Below are positions 1 to 6,421 of a DNA stretch of 6,421 nt, piece by piece. A model generated the notes under the pieces. The model was not told the origin of the DNA. It saw only the letters and a program-made list of their open reading frames with translations, and did not search any database. Numbering within the stretch: position 1 is the stretch's first letter; the number at the start of each line of letters is the position of its first letter. The stretch lies in the NCBI GenBank assembly GCA_017408185.1, contig JAFQVE010000069.1:1-6421 (forward strand). Direction: 5' to 3'. Made by a program: the position numbers and the translations under genes. Source of the stretch: Oscillospiraceae bacterium (GTDB lineage Bacteria > Bacillota_A > Clostridia > Oscillospirales > JAAYXM01).

Positions 1-10
1 AATTGTTAAA

Positions 11-616
11 TCAGTCCATAATTCTTCTGCCTTCAATGGCGCGGGTAAGCGTCATTTCATCGGCAAATTCAAGATGCACGCCAACGGGGATTCCGTAAGC
101 CAAACGTGTTGTGCTTATTCCAAACGGCTTTAAAAGGCGGGAAATATACATTGCTGTTGCCTCGCCCTCGGTATCGGGGTTTGTTGCCATAATAACTTCC
201 TTTATCTCACCCTTTGCGACGCGGGTGAGCAGCTCTTTGATGCGCACATCATCCGGACCTATTCCGTTCATCGGAGAAATACAACCGTGAAGCACATGGT
301 AAAGCCCGTTATATTCGCGGGTTTTTTCAATCGCCGCAACATCCTTCGGGTCACTTACCACACAGACCGTGGTCTTATCGCGTGCATTATCGGCACAGAT
401 TGAACACAATTCCGTATCAGTAAGGTTCTGACATTCACTGCAGAACTTTACTAATTTTTTTGCATTTATAACAGCGTTGGCAAAGCCCTCCGCCTCAGCC
501 TCGGGAAGCGAAAGGATAAAGAACGCAAGCCGCTGTGCCGTCTTTCTTCCGACGCCGGGCAGCTTCTGGAACTGCTCTATCAAATTTTCAACCGGTGCCG
601 TAAAAAAACGCATCAT
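11..616 (-). CDS. recR: Recombination mediator protein RecR
   Basis: RecR is a cytoplasmic DNA-binding protein of the RecFOR pathway; with RecO (and RecF) it helps load RecA on SSB-coated single-stranded gaps. The 201-residue length fits the family (about 200). Visible in order: an N-terminal helix-hairpin-helix (LPGVGRKTAQRLAF, residues 19-32), a four-cysteine zinc finger (C59, C62, C71, C74), then a Toprim domain (about 82-175) with VVSDPKDVAAIEK and ATNPDTEGEATAMYISRLL, and the C-terminal YGIPVG motif and EGRR tail. Two ATGs stand side by side at the start. The GGAGG at 622-626 is 5 nt from the first and 8 nt from the second, so the second (613, 200 residues) may be the true start. It lies 17 nt after ebfC and is the last gene of the dnaX-ebfC-recR group. 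One oddity is VGVHLE where I remember VGGDLE or VGGELE in relatives. Family assignment is secure. Confidence 0.97.
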   Translation of the reverse strand: MMRFFTAPVENLIEQFQKLPGVGRKTAQRLAFFILSLPEAEAEGFANAVINAKKLVKFCSECQNLTDTELCSICADNARDKTTVCVVSDPKDVAAIEKTREYNGLYHVLHGCISPMNGIGPDDVRIKELLTRVAKGEIKEVIMATNPDTEGEATAMYISRLLKPFGISTTRLAYGIPVGVHLEFADEMTLTRAIEGRRIMD

Positions 617-621
617 CCCTG

Positions 622-626
622 CCTCC
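622..626 (-). promoter_or_regulatory. Shine-Dalgarno site of recR
   Basis: A GGAGG core lies in the 17-nt gap between ebfC and recR. Spacing is 5 nt to the first ATG and 8 nt to the second of the ATGATG pair. The second spacing is nearer the usual optimum, so translation may begin at 613 rather than 616. Confidence 0.7.
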
Positions 627-633
627 GTTATGA

Positions 634-984
634 TTAAAACATTCCCGGAATATTCATTCCGCCGGTAATCTTTTTCATTTCCGCGCCTGCTGCGGATTCT
701 GCCTGATTCATTGCTTCACCGATTGCCGCAACGATAAGGTCTTCAAGCATCTCAACATCATCAGGGTCAACAGCCTCAGGTGCAATTTTAATCGCTGTAA
801 CGCGGTTCTTACCGCTGACGGTAGCCTCAACAGCCCCGCCGCCTGCGCTTGCAGTGTACGTCTTTTCCTCAAGCTCCTGCTGCATACGCATCATATCCTG
901 CTGCATTTTCTGAGCCTGCTTCATCATATTGTTCATATTCATTCCACCGGGAAATCCTCCGCCCGGAAAACCGCCTCTTGCCAT
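634..984 (-). CDS. ebfC: YbaB/EbfC family nucleoid-associated protein
   Basis: This is a small dimeric DNA-binding protein of the YbaB/EbfC family (B. subtilis YaaK), thought to bind DNA with little sequence specificity; its precise role is not settled. It has 116 residues, slightly longer than the roughly 105-110 usual. The core begins with a long Met/Gln-rich helix ([20 protein letters not shown], residues 20-39), then the beta part with [20 protein letters not shown] (48-67) and a C-terminal helix. A glycine-rich N-terminal extension ([13 protein letters not shown], 2-14) precedes the core. Met15 could serve as an internal start that omits it, but the AAGGAG at 995-1000, which overlaps the dnaX stop codon, supports the upstream ATG. 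Methionine is very frequent (14 of 116). The gene sits 14 nt after dnaX and 17 nt before recR, the usual order, which implies co-transcription and probably translational coupling. Confidence 0.96.
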   Translation of the reverse strand: MARGGFPGGGFPGGMNMNNMMKQAQKMQQDMMRMQQELEEKTYTASAGGGAVEATVSGKNRVTAIKIAPEAVDPDDVEMLEDLIVAAIGEAMNQAESAAGAEMKKITGGMNIPGMF

Positions 985-998
985 TGTAATAACACTCC

Positions 999-2654
999 TT
1001 ATTGTATCGTTATATCCATATCGTCATCAAGTCCTGCAAGCAGCTCATCAAGCCCGCTCGTTTCGACCTTAGGTACTTCAACTTTTTTCCCCGCAGTGAC
1101 CGTTATTCCCGGAGCTACCGAGCTTGCCGCACTTCTTAGTATATCTAAATTTTCCGCTCTTGTCAACATTTGAAGCACAAAAGGATTGTCGCTTGAAAGA
1201 GAAAGCGTGCTTTCCGAAAGAGATGCCGCAACACCTCCGAACAACGGGGCAACGCCGGGAGAAAGCTTACCCTTTGCTGCAGAAAGAATGCTGCTCCAAA
1301 GAGCTTTTGCATCGCCGCTTGCCGGGGACGTTGCACTTTTCTGTACCGTTGGCGTTTTCTCATTCTCAGAAAGCGCAACCTCAGGCTTTTTATCTTCAGC
1401 GCGAACCGGTGCCGGCTCTTCGCGTTTTTGCTGCGGTGAAACCTTTGCCGTTTCTGAGACCTCAGGTCGCGGCGCAGTATCTCTTGCCGGAACAGCCGCA
1501 AAGCTTCCGTTCTTTATCTTGTTTTCAAGCTCATTAACGCGCGAAATCACAGAATCAATGTCCGCAGAATCCGCACCCTCGCAAAGGCGCACACAACACA
1601 GCTCTGCATCTATGCGCTTATTCGAGCTTGATGCAATCGCACCCGTTGCCTCCTGCAGTGCTTCAACTGCACGGCAAAGGCGAAGGGTATCGAACTTATC
1701 AGAAAGAGAACGAAGCTCCCCATCCGTATATCGTGCGCTTAAGCGCGGAAGCTTTTCTTCTCCTGCGGTTTTGAGTATAAGAACATCTCGGAAAACCTCA
1801 GCAAGCTCAGTAAGCACAGAGCTTAAGTTTTTACCGCTTGTATAAATATCGTTTAAGAAGGTAAGCGACGCACCGACATCGCGGTCGGCAATGGCATTCG
1901 CCATATCAAAAGTCTGTTTCTTGCCCGCAAGACCGACGACATTTTCAACTGTTTCCGCATCGACATTCCCTTCGCCGACCGAAATACACTGATCGAGAAG
2001 CGACAACGCATCACGCATCGCACCGTCGGAAAGATTCGCTATGTAGCCGGCAGCATCGTCCGAAAGCGTCGCACCTTCACTGCGCGTTATAAACTGCAGG
2101 CGATCTGCGATTACACTTTGCGGAATACGCTTAAAAATAAAACGCTGACACCGCGAGGATATCGTTGCAGGAACCTTATGCAGCTCCGTTGTTGCAAGAA
2201 TAAAAACAACGTGTGACGGCGGTTCCTCCATTATCTTGAGAAGTGCATTAAATGCATTCGGTGAAAACATATGAACTTCGTCGACGATATAAACACGTTT
2301 TTTCGCATTTGCCGGAGAATATATCGCCTCTTCACGAAGATCACGAACGTAGTCTACTCCGTTGTTGGACGCTGCGTCAATCTCCACAACATCAAGGATT
2401 TCTCCGCTCATAATTCCCTTGCAGGAAGAGCACTCATTGCACGGATTTCCGTGAAAGGGATTTTCACAGTTTATGGCTTTTGCAAGAATTTTTGCACAGG
2501 TCGTCTTTCCCGTTCCGCGAGAGCCCGAGAACAAATATGCGTGTGAAGTTTTTCCTGTCTCCACCTGCTTTGTCAGTGTGTCAGTTATAGCCGACTGACC
2601 GACAACATCGGCAAAGGACTGAGGCCGCCACTTGCGGTACAGCGCCTGATGCAT
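999..2654 (-). CDS. dnaX: DNA polymerase III subunit tau (clamp loader ATPase DnaX)
   Basis: DnaX is the ATPase of the clamp loader that opens the sliding clamp and loads it on primed DNA; the tau form also links the polymerase to the helicase. The 551 residues compare with about 560 in B. subtilis. Visible: N-terminal ALYRKWRP, Walker A GSRGTGKT (44-51), zinc-binding cysteines C63, C72, C75 and C78, Walker B VYIVDEVH (121-128), the SRC motif with arginine finger (167-169), and sensor 2 [12 protein letters not shown] (211-222). The collar domain (about 225-365) is followed by a short heptad-like segment, a charged Pro/Glu/Lys linker (about 388-448) and a C-terminal tau domain (about 450-518). 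The last residues are acidic ([13 protein letters not shown]). GAGG at 2662-2665, 7 nt from the ATG, supports the start. It begins 28 nt after the inferred 3' end of the SRP RNA and has no clear promoter of its own. A possible -1 frameshift site in the linker is listed separately. Confidence 0.98.
   Translation of the reverse strand: MHQALYRKWRPQSFADVVGQSAITDTLTKQVETGKTSHAYLFSGSRGTGKTTCAKILAKAINCENPFHGNPCNECSSCKGIMSGEILDVVEIDAASNNGVDYVRDLREEAIYSPANAKKRVYIVDEVHMFSPNAFNALLKIMEEPPSHVVFILATTELHKVPATISSRCQRFIFKRIPQSVIADRLQFITRSEGATLSDDAAGYIANLSDGAMRDALSLLDQCISVGEGNVDAETVENVVGLAGKKQTFDMANAIADRDVGASLTFLNDIYTSGKNLSSVLTELAEVFRDVLILKTAGEEKLPRLSARYTDGELRSLSDKFDTLRLCRAVEALQEATGAIASSSNKRIDAELCCVRLCEGADSADIDSVISRVNELENKIKNGSFAAVPARDTAPRPEVSETAKVSPQQKREEPAPVRAEDKKPEVALSENEKTPTVQKSATSPASGDAKALWSSILSAAKGKLSPGVAPLFGGVAASLSESTLSLSSDNPFVLQMLTRAENLDILRSAASSVAPGITVTAGKKVEVPKVETSGLDELLAGLDDDMDITIQ
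1348..1392 (-). promoter_or_regulatory. Candidate programmed -1 frameshift signal in dnaX (gamma-like product)
   Basis: Seen directly: in frame, the codons for residues 421-424 read GAT AAA AAG CCT, giving a T-AAA-AAG heptamer at 1392-1386. In the -1 frame the next codons are GCC and TGA (1383-1381), so a shifted ribosome adds one alanine and stops after 424 residues. After a 6-nt spacer, a stem-loop can form between 1379-1368 and 1360-1348, with a 7-nt loop, 11 base pairs, one C-A mismatch and one bulged C. Known: E. coli dnaX makes gamma (431 residues) by a -1 shift at A-AAA-AAG, with an almost immediate TGA and a downstream stem-loop. Against it: the first base is T rather than A, which weakens re-pairing of the P-site tRNA, and I see no strong Shine-Dalgarno-like stimulator upstream. 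The position, between the ATPase/collar part and the tau-specific domain, is what a gamma product needs. Confidence 0.4.
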
Positions 2655-2682
2655 AAACCTACCTCTGCTTTTTTAATCATAA

Positions 2683-2984
2683 TTTTGACCCATCGCACGA
2701 CCGCACACCCGAACTTCGACAACAAGCACATGCGCGGAATTTATACAAACGACTCAAAGCCGGCACACCCGCGGCACACGAAGTAAACCGCTTAATGCTG
2801 CTCGGTTCCCCGCCTGACATGGTTCACAGCCCTACGCTGCGCGGGACCGACCTCTCAACACCGTTTGTATAACCCTGCCGCACGCACCTGCGCCTCGGAA
2901 CGGGAATTCGCCCCTGCTGTAGCGGATTGCAGGTACAGGGCACCGCTAACTCCCCGGTTAGTGCGGTCTTGCGACGGGTCAAAA
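2683..2984 (-). ncRNA. ffs: Signal recognition particle RNA, long type with Alu domain
   Basis: This RNA is the scaffold of the signal recognition particle; with Ffh it targets ribosomes making membrane proteins to FtsY. The S-domain tip is clear at 2797-2818: GTCAGG, then CGG-GGAA-CCG (GGAA tetraloop on a 3-bp stem), then AGCAGC, followed by ATTAAG. The Alu part includes GGTGCCCTGTACCTGCAATC (2944-2925), nearly identical to what I recall of the B. subtilis RNA, with CCTGC/GCAGG forming a hairpin. The two ends pair over 24 positions (2984-2961 with 2706-2683), with one G-U pair and one A-G mismatch. A perfect 11-bp segment of helix 5 joins 2862-2872 with 2741-2751. The ends are inferred from pairing, so they may be off by several bases. 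At about 302 nt it is somewhat longer than the processed B. subtilis RNA (about 270 nt). Its place just upstream of dnaX matches B. subtilis. No U-run follows the 3' end, so the mature end probably comes from processing. Confidence 0.95.
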
Positions 2985-2992
2985 CTGTTTTT

Positions 2993-3021
2993 CCTATAAT
3001 TTTCTAATAACCTTATAACAA
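2993..3021 (-). promoter_or_regulatory. Probable promoter of the SRP RNA
   Basis: A -35 TTGTTA (3016-3021) and a -10 TATAGG (2993-2998) are separated by exactly 17 nt. The -35 consists of the last two leucine codons of asnA, and the asnA stop codon lies in the spacer. The predicted start, about A2986, falls 2 nt before the inferred base-paired 5' end of the RNA, which supports the call. The -10 matches the consensus at only 4 of 6 positions, weak for a highly expressed RNA. Confidence 0.55.
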
Positions 3022-4023
3022 CTTTATTCCGTGTTCCTTGCAGATTTCTTTATCTGCCTTCGGCCAGACGGAAGACTGAACCTCTCCTATATGCGCACAG
3101 TCAAGCATAAACATACACAAGCGTGACTGACCTATTCCTCCGCCGATTGTGTATGGAAGTTCGCCATTCATCAATGCTTTCTGGAACGGAAGCTCAAGTC
3201 TGTCCTCGCACCCTTCGGCACGGAGCTGACGAAGAAGCGCATCCTCATCAACGCGGATTCCCATTGACGATATCTCAAACGGGCAGTCAAGAAGCGGATA
3301 ATACAAAACAATATCTCCGTTTAATGTCCAGTCATCATAATCCGGTGCACGTCCGTCGTGCTTGCCGCCGGATTTTAACCTGTCACCTATCTGCGCTATA
3401 AATACAGCGCCGTACTTTTTTGATATTTCTTTTTCTCGTTCTTTGCCTGTGAGATCCGGATACATTTCTTCAAGCTCATATGTTGTGACAAATGCAATCT
3501 CATCCGGAAGCTTGCGCTGCGTTCCGAACTTCTCGGAGACCTCGCGCTCTGCATCGCGGACTACCTCATATATTTTACGCACAATCTCATATAAAAATTC
3601 AGTTTTTCTGCTGGACTTATCAATAACGAGCTCCCAGTCCCACTGGTCAACATAGATTGAGTGGAGATTATCAGTCATTTCATCACGGCGGATAGCATTC
3701 ATATCCGTGTATAATCCTTCACCGATACCGAAGCCGTAATCGCGCAGAGCCATTCTCTTCCACTTTGCAAGAGAGTGGACAATTTCATACACACTTCCCG
3801 GCTGTTCAAGAAGGTCAAACGCAACAGGACGCTCAATGCCGTTTAAATTGTCGTTAAGTCCGGTGCCGCTTTTTACAAAAAGCGGTGCGCTGACACGCTC
3901 GAGATTAAGTGCCTTTGCAAGGCGGTTCTCGAACATATCCTTTATCATCTTGACACCGCGCTCAGTGTCGCGGATAGACATTTTTCTGTTATAGCCCGAA
4001 GGCAAAATAAGACGTTCCTTCAT
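3013..4023 (-). CDS. asnA: Aspartate-ammonia ligase (asparagine synthetase A)
   Basis: AsnA makes asparagine from aspartate, ammonia and ATP (giving AMP and pyrophosphate) in the cytoplasm; it uses free ammonia rather than glutamine and resembles class II aminoacyl-tRNA synthetase cores. The 336 residues match the family (about 330). Family motifs run the whole length: HSLAKWKR (83-90), EGLYTDMNAIRRDE (102-115), HSIYVDQWDWE (121-131), RAPDYDDW (225-232), LNGDI (234-238), FEISSMGIRVD (249-259) and GGGIGQSR (294-301), the last being the class II motif 3-like ATP site. No key motif appears lost. The start ATG lies 13 nt after the glnA stop. Its SD-like AAGAGG overlaps that stop codon, pointing to co-transcription and coupled translation with glnA. 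Nothing resembling a terminator follows; the promoter of the SRP RNA begins within its last codons. Confidence 0.97.
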   Translation of the reverse strand: MKERLILPSGYNRKMSIRDTERGVKMIKDMFENRLAKALNLERVSAPLFVKSGTGLNDNLNGIERPVAFDLLEQPGSVYEIVHSLAKWKRMALRDYGFGIGEGLYTDMNAIRRDEMTDNLHSIYVDQWDWELVIDKSSRKTEFLYEIVRKIYEVVRDAEREVSEKFGTQRKLPDEIAFVTTYELEEMYPDLTGKEREKEISKKYGAVFIAQIGDRLKSGGKHDGRAPDYDDWTLNGDIVLYYPLLDCPFEISSMGIRVDEDALLRQLRAEGCEDRLELPFQKALMNGELPYTIGGGIGQSRLCMFMLDCAHIGEVQSSVWPKADKEICKEHGIKLL

Positions 4024-4036
4024 TTACGCATACCTC

Positions 4037-5365
4037 TTAGTATTTGATGAGATATCTGTTTACCTCCCACTCATGCACGGTGGAGGTGTATTCTTTCCAT
4101 TCGCGGCGCTTTGCTTCGATATACTTTGACGCAATATGGCTTCCTATGGTGTTCATGAGAAGCTCATCGCACTCAAGCTCGTCAACAGCTTCCGAAAGAT
4201 TTGCGGGAAGTGCCTGGATGTTGTTCTCACGCAATTCTTTTTTTGACATCTCGAATATATTGGACTCGACAGACGGCGGCGGAGTGAGCCCTCGCTTTAT
4301 TCCGTCAAGGCCCGCCGCAAGCACTGCCGCAAACGCGAGATACGGGTTTGCCGCAGGGTCGGGGTTTCTTATCTCGATGCGTGCGCCCTCACCCGTTGCG
4401 CTCGGCACACGGATAAGCGGACTTCTGTTTTTTGCAGACCACGCGATATAAAGAGGAGCTTCATATCCGGGCACAAGGCGCTTATACGAATTTACAATTG
4501 GATTTGTGAGCGCACACATTCCGCGCGCATGCTCGATAACACCGGCAATAAAGCAATATGCCTCACGGCTGAGTCCCAGCTTATCGCCCGGAGCGTAGAA
4601 AATGTTCTTTCCTTCCTTTGAAAGGGAGATATTTATGTGCATACCGGAGCCTGCAATTCCGAAAATCGGTTTAGGCATAAAGGTTGCATGCAGCCCGTTT
4701 TTATGGGCGATAGTTTTTACAAGGAGCTTGAAAGTTATAATGTTATCCGCCGTTGTAAGCGCTTCGCCGTACTTAAAGTCAATTTCGTGCTGGCTGTCTG
4801 CGTTTTCGTGGTGAGACGCCTCAATCTCAAAGCCCATTTCCTCGAGATATTTACACATCTCACGACGTACATTTTCGTCCGTATCAACAGGACCGAGGTC
4901 AAAATACCCCGCACGGTCATTTCTTATTGCGGTCGGATTTCCGTTTTCATCAGTTTTAAAGAGGAAAAACTCCGCCTCAGGGCCGATATTTACGGTATAT
5001 CCCATATCTGCGGCTTCGGAAAGCACCTTTTTAAGCACGCAGCGCGGATCACCCATAAACGGATTGCCGTTTGTGTCATAAACATCGCAGATAAGGCGGG
5101 CAACCTTGCCGCCGTCCTTAATCCACGGCAAAATAACAAAGGAATTGAGATCCGGACGCAAGTACATATCAGACTCTTCAACGCGCACAAAGCCTTCAAT
5201 TGATGAGCCGTCAAACATACACTTATTATCAAGCGCACGGGCAAGCTGTCGCTCGGTAATTGAAATATTTTTCATTGTTCCGAAAATATCTGTAAACTGC
5301 AAGCGAATAAACTTTACGTCCTGCTCTTTTACTATTCTTTCAATATCCTCACGTGTGTAACCCAT
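4037..5365 (-). CDS. glnA: Glutamine synthetase type I (class I-alpha)
   Basis: GlnA condenses glutamate and ammonia with ATP to give glutamine, the main entry of ammonia into metabolism, as a cytoplasmic dodecamer. The 442 residues equal the Bacillus enzyme (about 444) and the sequence is close to it throughout. Visible: DGSSIEGF (52-59), metal/substrate residues GPEAEFF (E130, E132), HHE (E187) and QHEIDFKYG (E194), GSGMH (H243), [13 protein letters not shown] (292-304, flap glutamate E302), NRSPLIRVP (313-321), and [14 protein letters not shown] (E332). Arg61 matches, from memory, the Bacillus arginine needed for glutamine feedback inhibition. The region that carries the adenylylated tyrosine in proteobacterial enzymes instead reads [15 protein letters not shown] (369-383). 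I therefore infer control by feedback and transcription rather than adenylylation. GGAGG at 5372-5376, 6 nt from the ATG, supports the start. It is first in a glnA-asnA operon. Confidence 0.98.
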   Translation of the reverse strand: MGYTREDIERIVKEQDVKFIRLQFTDIFGTMKNISITERQLARALDNKCMFDGSSIEGFVRVEESDMYLRPDLNSFVILPWIKDGGKVARLICDVYDTNGNPFMGDPRCVLKKVLSEAADMGYTVNIGPEAEFFLFKTDENGNPTAIRNDRAGYFDLGPVDTDENVRREMCKYLEEMGFEIEASHHENADSQHEIDFKYGEALTTADNIITFKLLVKTIAHKNGLHATFMPKPIFGIAGSGMHINISLSKEGKNIFYAPGDKLGLSREAYCFIAGVIEHARGMCALTNPIVNSYKRLVPGYEAPLYIAWSAKNRSPLIRVPSATGEGARIEIRNPDPAANPYLAFAAVLAAGLDGIKRGLTPPPSVESNIFEMSKKELRENNIQALPANLSEAVDELECDELLMNTIGSHIASKYIEAKRREWKEYTSTVHEWEVNRYLIKY

Positions 5366-5398
5366 AACCTGCCTCCGTTTTTTCTTGAATATTTATCT

Positions 5399-5427
5399 AT
5401 TTTACCACATATCACCGTCGTTTTCAA
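5399..5427 (-). promoter_or_regulatory. Promoter of glnA-asnA
   Basis: TTGAAA (-35, 5422-5427) and TAAAAT (-10, 5399-5404) are separated by 17 nt, with TGG directly before the -10 (extended -10). This is a strong housekeeping-type promoter. The predicted start near 5392 leaves a leader of about 26 nt with the GGAGG site and no room for a riboswitch or T-box. The -35 lies inside one arm of the inverted repeat at 5420-5453. Confidence 0.8.
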
Positions 5428-5453
5428 GTATTTTTAACCGAGATTTTGAAAAC
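5420..5453. repeat. Inverted repeat overlapping the glnA -35 box (candidate operator)
   Basis: Perfect 8-bp arms, GTTTTCAA (5420-5427) and TTGAAAAC (5446-5453), are separated by 18 bp. One arm contains the -35 hexamer, so a protein bound here would block or affect RNA polymerase. The arms do not fit the TGTNA-N7-TNACA GlnR/TnrA pattern known from Bacillus. The surroundings are A/T-rich, so chance is possible; the regulator, if any, is unknown. Confidence 0.35.
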
Positions 5454-5470
5454 ATTTGGTAAAACCAAAT
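5454..5470 (-). terminator. Possible weak terminator of the SLH protein gene
   Basis: On the minus strand, 4 nt after the TAG stop of the upstream gene, ATTTGGT-TTT-ACCAAAT can form a 7-bp stem with a 3-nt loop, followed by GTTTTC. The stem is A/T-rich and the T-run is only four bases, so termination would be inefficient at best. The symmetric sequence could instead be a protein-binding site, since it abuts the inverted repeat upstream of glnA. Confidence 0.35.
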
Positions 5471-5474
5471 CACA

Positions 5475-6421
5475 CTACCTTATGTTATTGTACGCATTCA
5501 TAATTGTAATTACCGCCTGTTCGCGAGTAATATTATTCAAAGGCGAAAACGTTCCGTTCGCATTGCCGTTCATAATCCCTAAGGCTGTTACATAATCAAC
5601 ACCGGGCTTTGCATATGCAGAAATCTGTGCGGCATCTGCAAACGTCCTTACGTTTCCTGAAGTATCGGCCTCAAGGAAGCTTGCGAGACGCTGGAGCATT
5701 ATCGCCGCATCCTGACGCTTTATCGCATCCTTCGGGCGGAAGGTTCCGTCCGGATATCCGTTTATAATGCCGAGTGCGGCAATGTATGGAACGTAATAGT
5801 CATTGCTGTCTGAAAACGGTTTTGAAGCAACCGCTATCTCGCGTTTTGTACACGTATATTCGACCGACATATCTGTTTTCACGCGGATGAAGTTTGCAAT
5901 CAGGTCACAAAACTCTTTTCGCGTGATATTACGCTTGTAATTGCTGTCGATATGCTCAGGCAGTATTTTCAGATTGCGTGCCAAGTCAACACTCTCTTTT
6001 GCCCACGAAGAAGGTCCGTTTGCCTCTGCGGAAACAGAGGTATCCGGCTTTACCACCGCGGCAGTTTCATCAACTACCGCAAGCATAGTCGCAAGCTTTC
6101 TTCCTGCCGGAGTGACAAATCCGCCGTTTATGTACATTGCGCTTGATGCACCGCCGTCCATAAACACCGCATCGCGTGCGCCGAGGGAAATGAGCGTATT
6201 TGCTATCGCGCGGAAGGAGCTTTTAACCGTACCGAGCATCAGTCTTCCGTCATTTAAAACTGCAACAAACGTGCGCTGTCCGGAAACATCAGGTTTCTGA
6301 TCTGCCGCAGTTGGATTAATTGCATTATCAACCGCAGACACTCCGTTTTTGACGAGTATTCCGCCCGCTCCCATAACTGTGCGCATATTGTTCCACGCCG
6401 CTTTCTTTGAGCTGTCGTTCG
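5475..6421 (-). CDS. Phosphodiester glycosidase (NAGPA-type) domain protein with three SLH repeats, 5' end outside the window
   Basis: The frame is open to the right edge (about 314 residues visible), so the ATG at 6386 is internal and the true start lies outside. Numbering from that Met, residues 1-106 are the C-terminal half of a phosphodiester glycosidase domain (NAGPA/DUF2233 type): QRTFVAVLNDGRLML (37-51), then MDGGASSAMYINGG (76-89). Such domains are related to the enzyme that uncovers mannose 6-phosphate by removing GlcNAc; in bacteria the substrates are mostly unknown, probably cell-surface glycans. A linker leads to three SLH repeats (about 127-169, 190-237, 249-303), which normally anchor proteins to pyruvylated secondary cell-wall polymer. 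SLH2 and SLH3 show LGIINGYPDGTFRP and LGIMNGNANGTFSP; SLH1 is divergent. The TRAE-like binding motif is TRKE, KRQD and TREQ respectively, so SLH2 deviates. A signal peptide would be expected upstream. The protein ends at the last SLH, as is common. It is probably transcribed apart from glnA. Confidence 0.9.
   Translation of the reverse strand, partial: NDSSKKAAWNNMRTVMGAGGILVKNGVSAVDNAINPTAADQKPDVSGQRTFVAVLNDGRLMLGTVKSSFRAIANTLISLGARDAVFMDGGASSAMYINGGFVTPAGRKLATMLAVVDETAAVVKPDTSVSAEANGPSSWAKESVDLARNLKILPEHIDSNYKRNITRKEFCDLIANFIRVKTDMSVEYTCTKREIAVASKPFSDSNDYYVPYIAALGIINGYPDGTFRPKDAIKRQDAAIMLQRLASFLEADTSGNVRTFADAAQISAYAKPGVDYVTALGIMNGNANGTFSPLNNITREQAVITIMNAYNNIR

Noticed and set aside
1083..1088. 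A6 run near the 3' end of dnaX as an alternative slippage site
   Set aside because: In frame it reads GGG AAA AAA GTT, which does not form an X-XXY-YYZ heptamer, and it lies so near the C-terminus that a shift would not give a gamma form.
1186..1845. Plus-strand open frame of 219 codons, Ser/Ala-rich
   Set aside because: It is antisense to the dnaX linker and collar. Its serine-rich composition is what the reverse complement of that coding sequence gives, and no domain is visible.
2298..2303. A6 run in the ATPase part of dnaX as a slippage site
   Set aside because: It lies just before Walker B; a shift there would destroy the ATPase, and the codons (GCG AAA AAA CGT) do not form a good heptamer.
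2741..2872. Inverted 11-bp repeat (TTATACAAACG and its complement) that could suggest ends of a small mobile element
   Set aside because: The two arms are the opposite strands of helix 5 of the SRP RNA, and no transposase or target duplication is present.
4637..5203. Plus-strand open frame of 188 codons
   Set aside because: It lies wholly inside glnA on the other strand, its translation shows no recognisable domain, and the glnA frame is strongly conserved in motif content. It is an antisense shadow.
5366..5398. Riboswitch or T-box leader before glnA
   Set aside because: The promoter places transcription start only about 26 nt before the ATG, too short for such a leader.
1..6421. CRISPR array, tRNA, rRNA, prophage or insertion sequence
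   Set aside because: No spaced direct repeats, no cloverleaf, and no transposase, integrase or phage motif were found on either strand; the genes are ordinary chromosomal ones.

Overview
The window is a block of minus-strand genes from a bacterium. Base composition is moderate (mid-40s % GC by eye), with A/T-rich intergenic gaps. I infer a member of Bacillota, most likely class Clostridia. The reasons are a long SRP RNA that keeps an Alu domain, the order SRP RNA - dnaX - ebfC - recR (the same as in Bacillus subtilis), a Bacillus-like class I-alpha glutamine synthetase, strong GGAGG-type ribosome binding sites, and a surface protein anchored by SLH repeats. I cannot name a genus.

In the direction of transcription (high to low coordinates), the first gene is the 3' part of an exported protein with a phosphodiester glycosidase (NAGPA-type) domain and three SLH repeats; it runs off the right edge. 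A 109-nt gap follows. It holds a weak hairpin, an 8-bp-arm inverted repeat and a good extended -10 promoter. This promoter drives glnA, followed 13 nt later by asnA. Both enzymes fix ammonia with ATP, making glutamine and asparagine, so this looks like a nitrogen-assimilation operon.

Next comes a 358-nt interval without a protein gene. It is almost filled by the SRP RNA (about 302 nt). The promoter for this RNA appears to start inside asnA: its -35 box is formed by the last two leucine codons. After the RNA come dnaX (clamp-loader tau subunit), ebfC (YbaB/EbfC nucleoid protein) and recR (recombination mediator). They are closely spaced, each with its own Shine-Dalgarno site, and cover DNA replication and repair. 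I see no intrinsic terminator between glnA and recR, so the two gene groups may be linked by readthrough.

The most interesting signal is inside dnaX. In the linker between the AAA+/collar part and the C-terminal tau domain, a T-AAA-AAG shift site is followed in the -1 frame by GCC-TGA. A stem-loop starts 6 nt after the shift site. This copies the layout of the E. coli dnaX frameshift signal and would give a 424-residue gamma-like protein. The first base of the heptamer is not the ideal A, so this is a hypothesis. I see no mobile element, CRISPR array, tRNA or rRNA.
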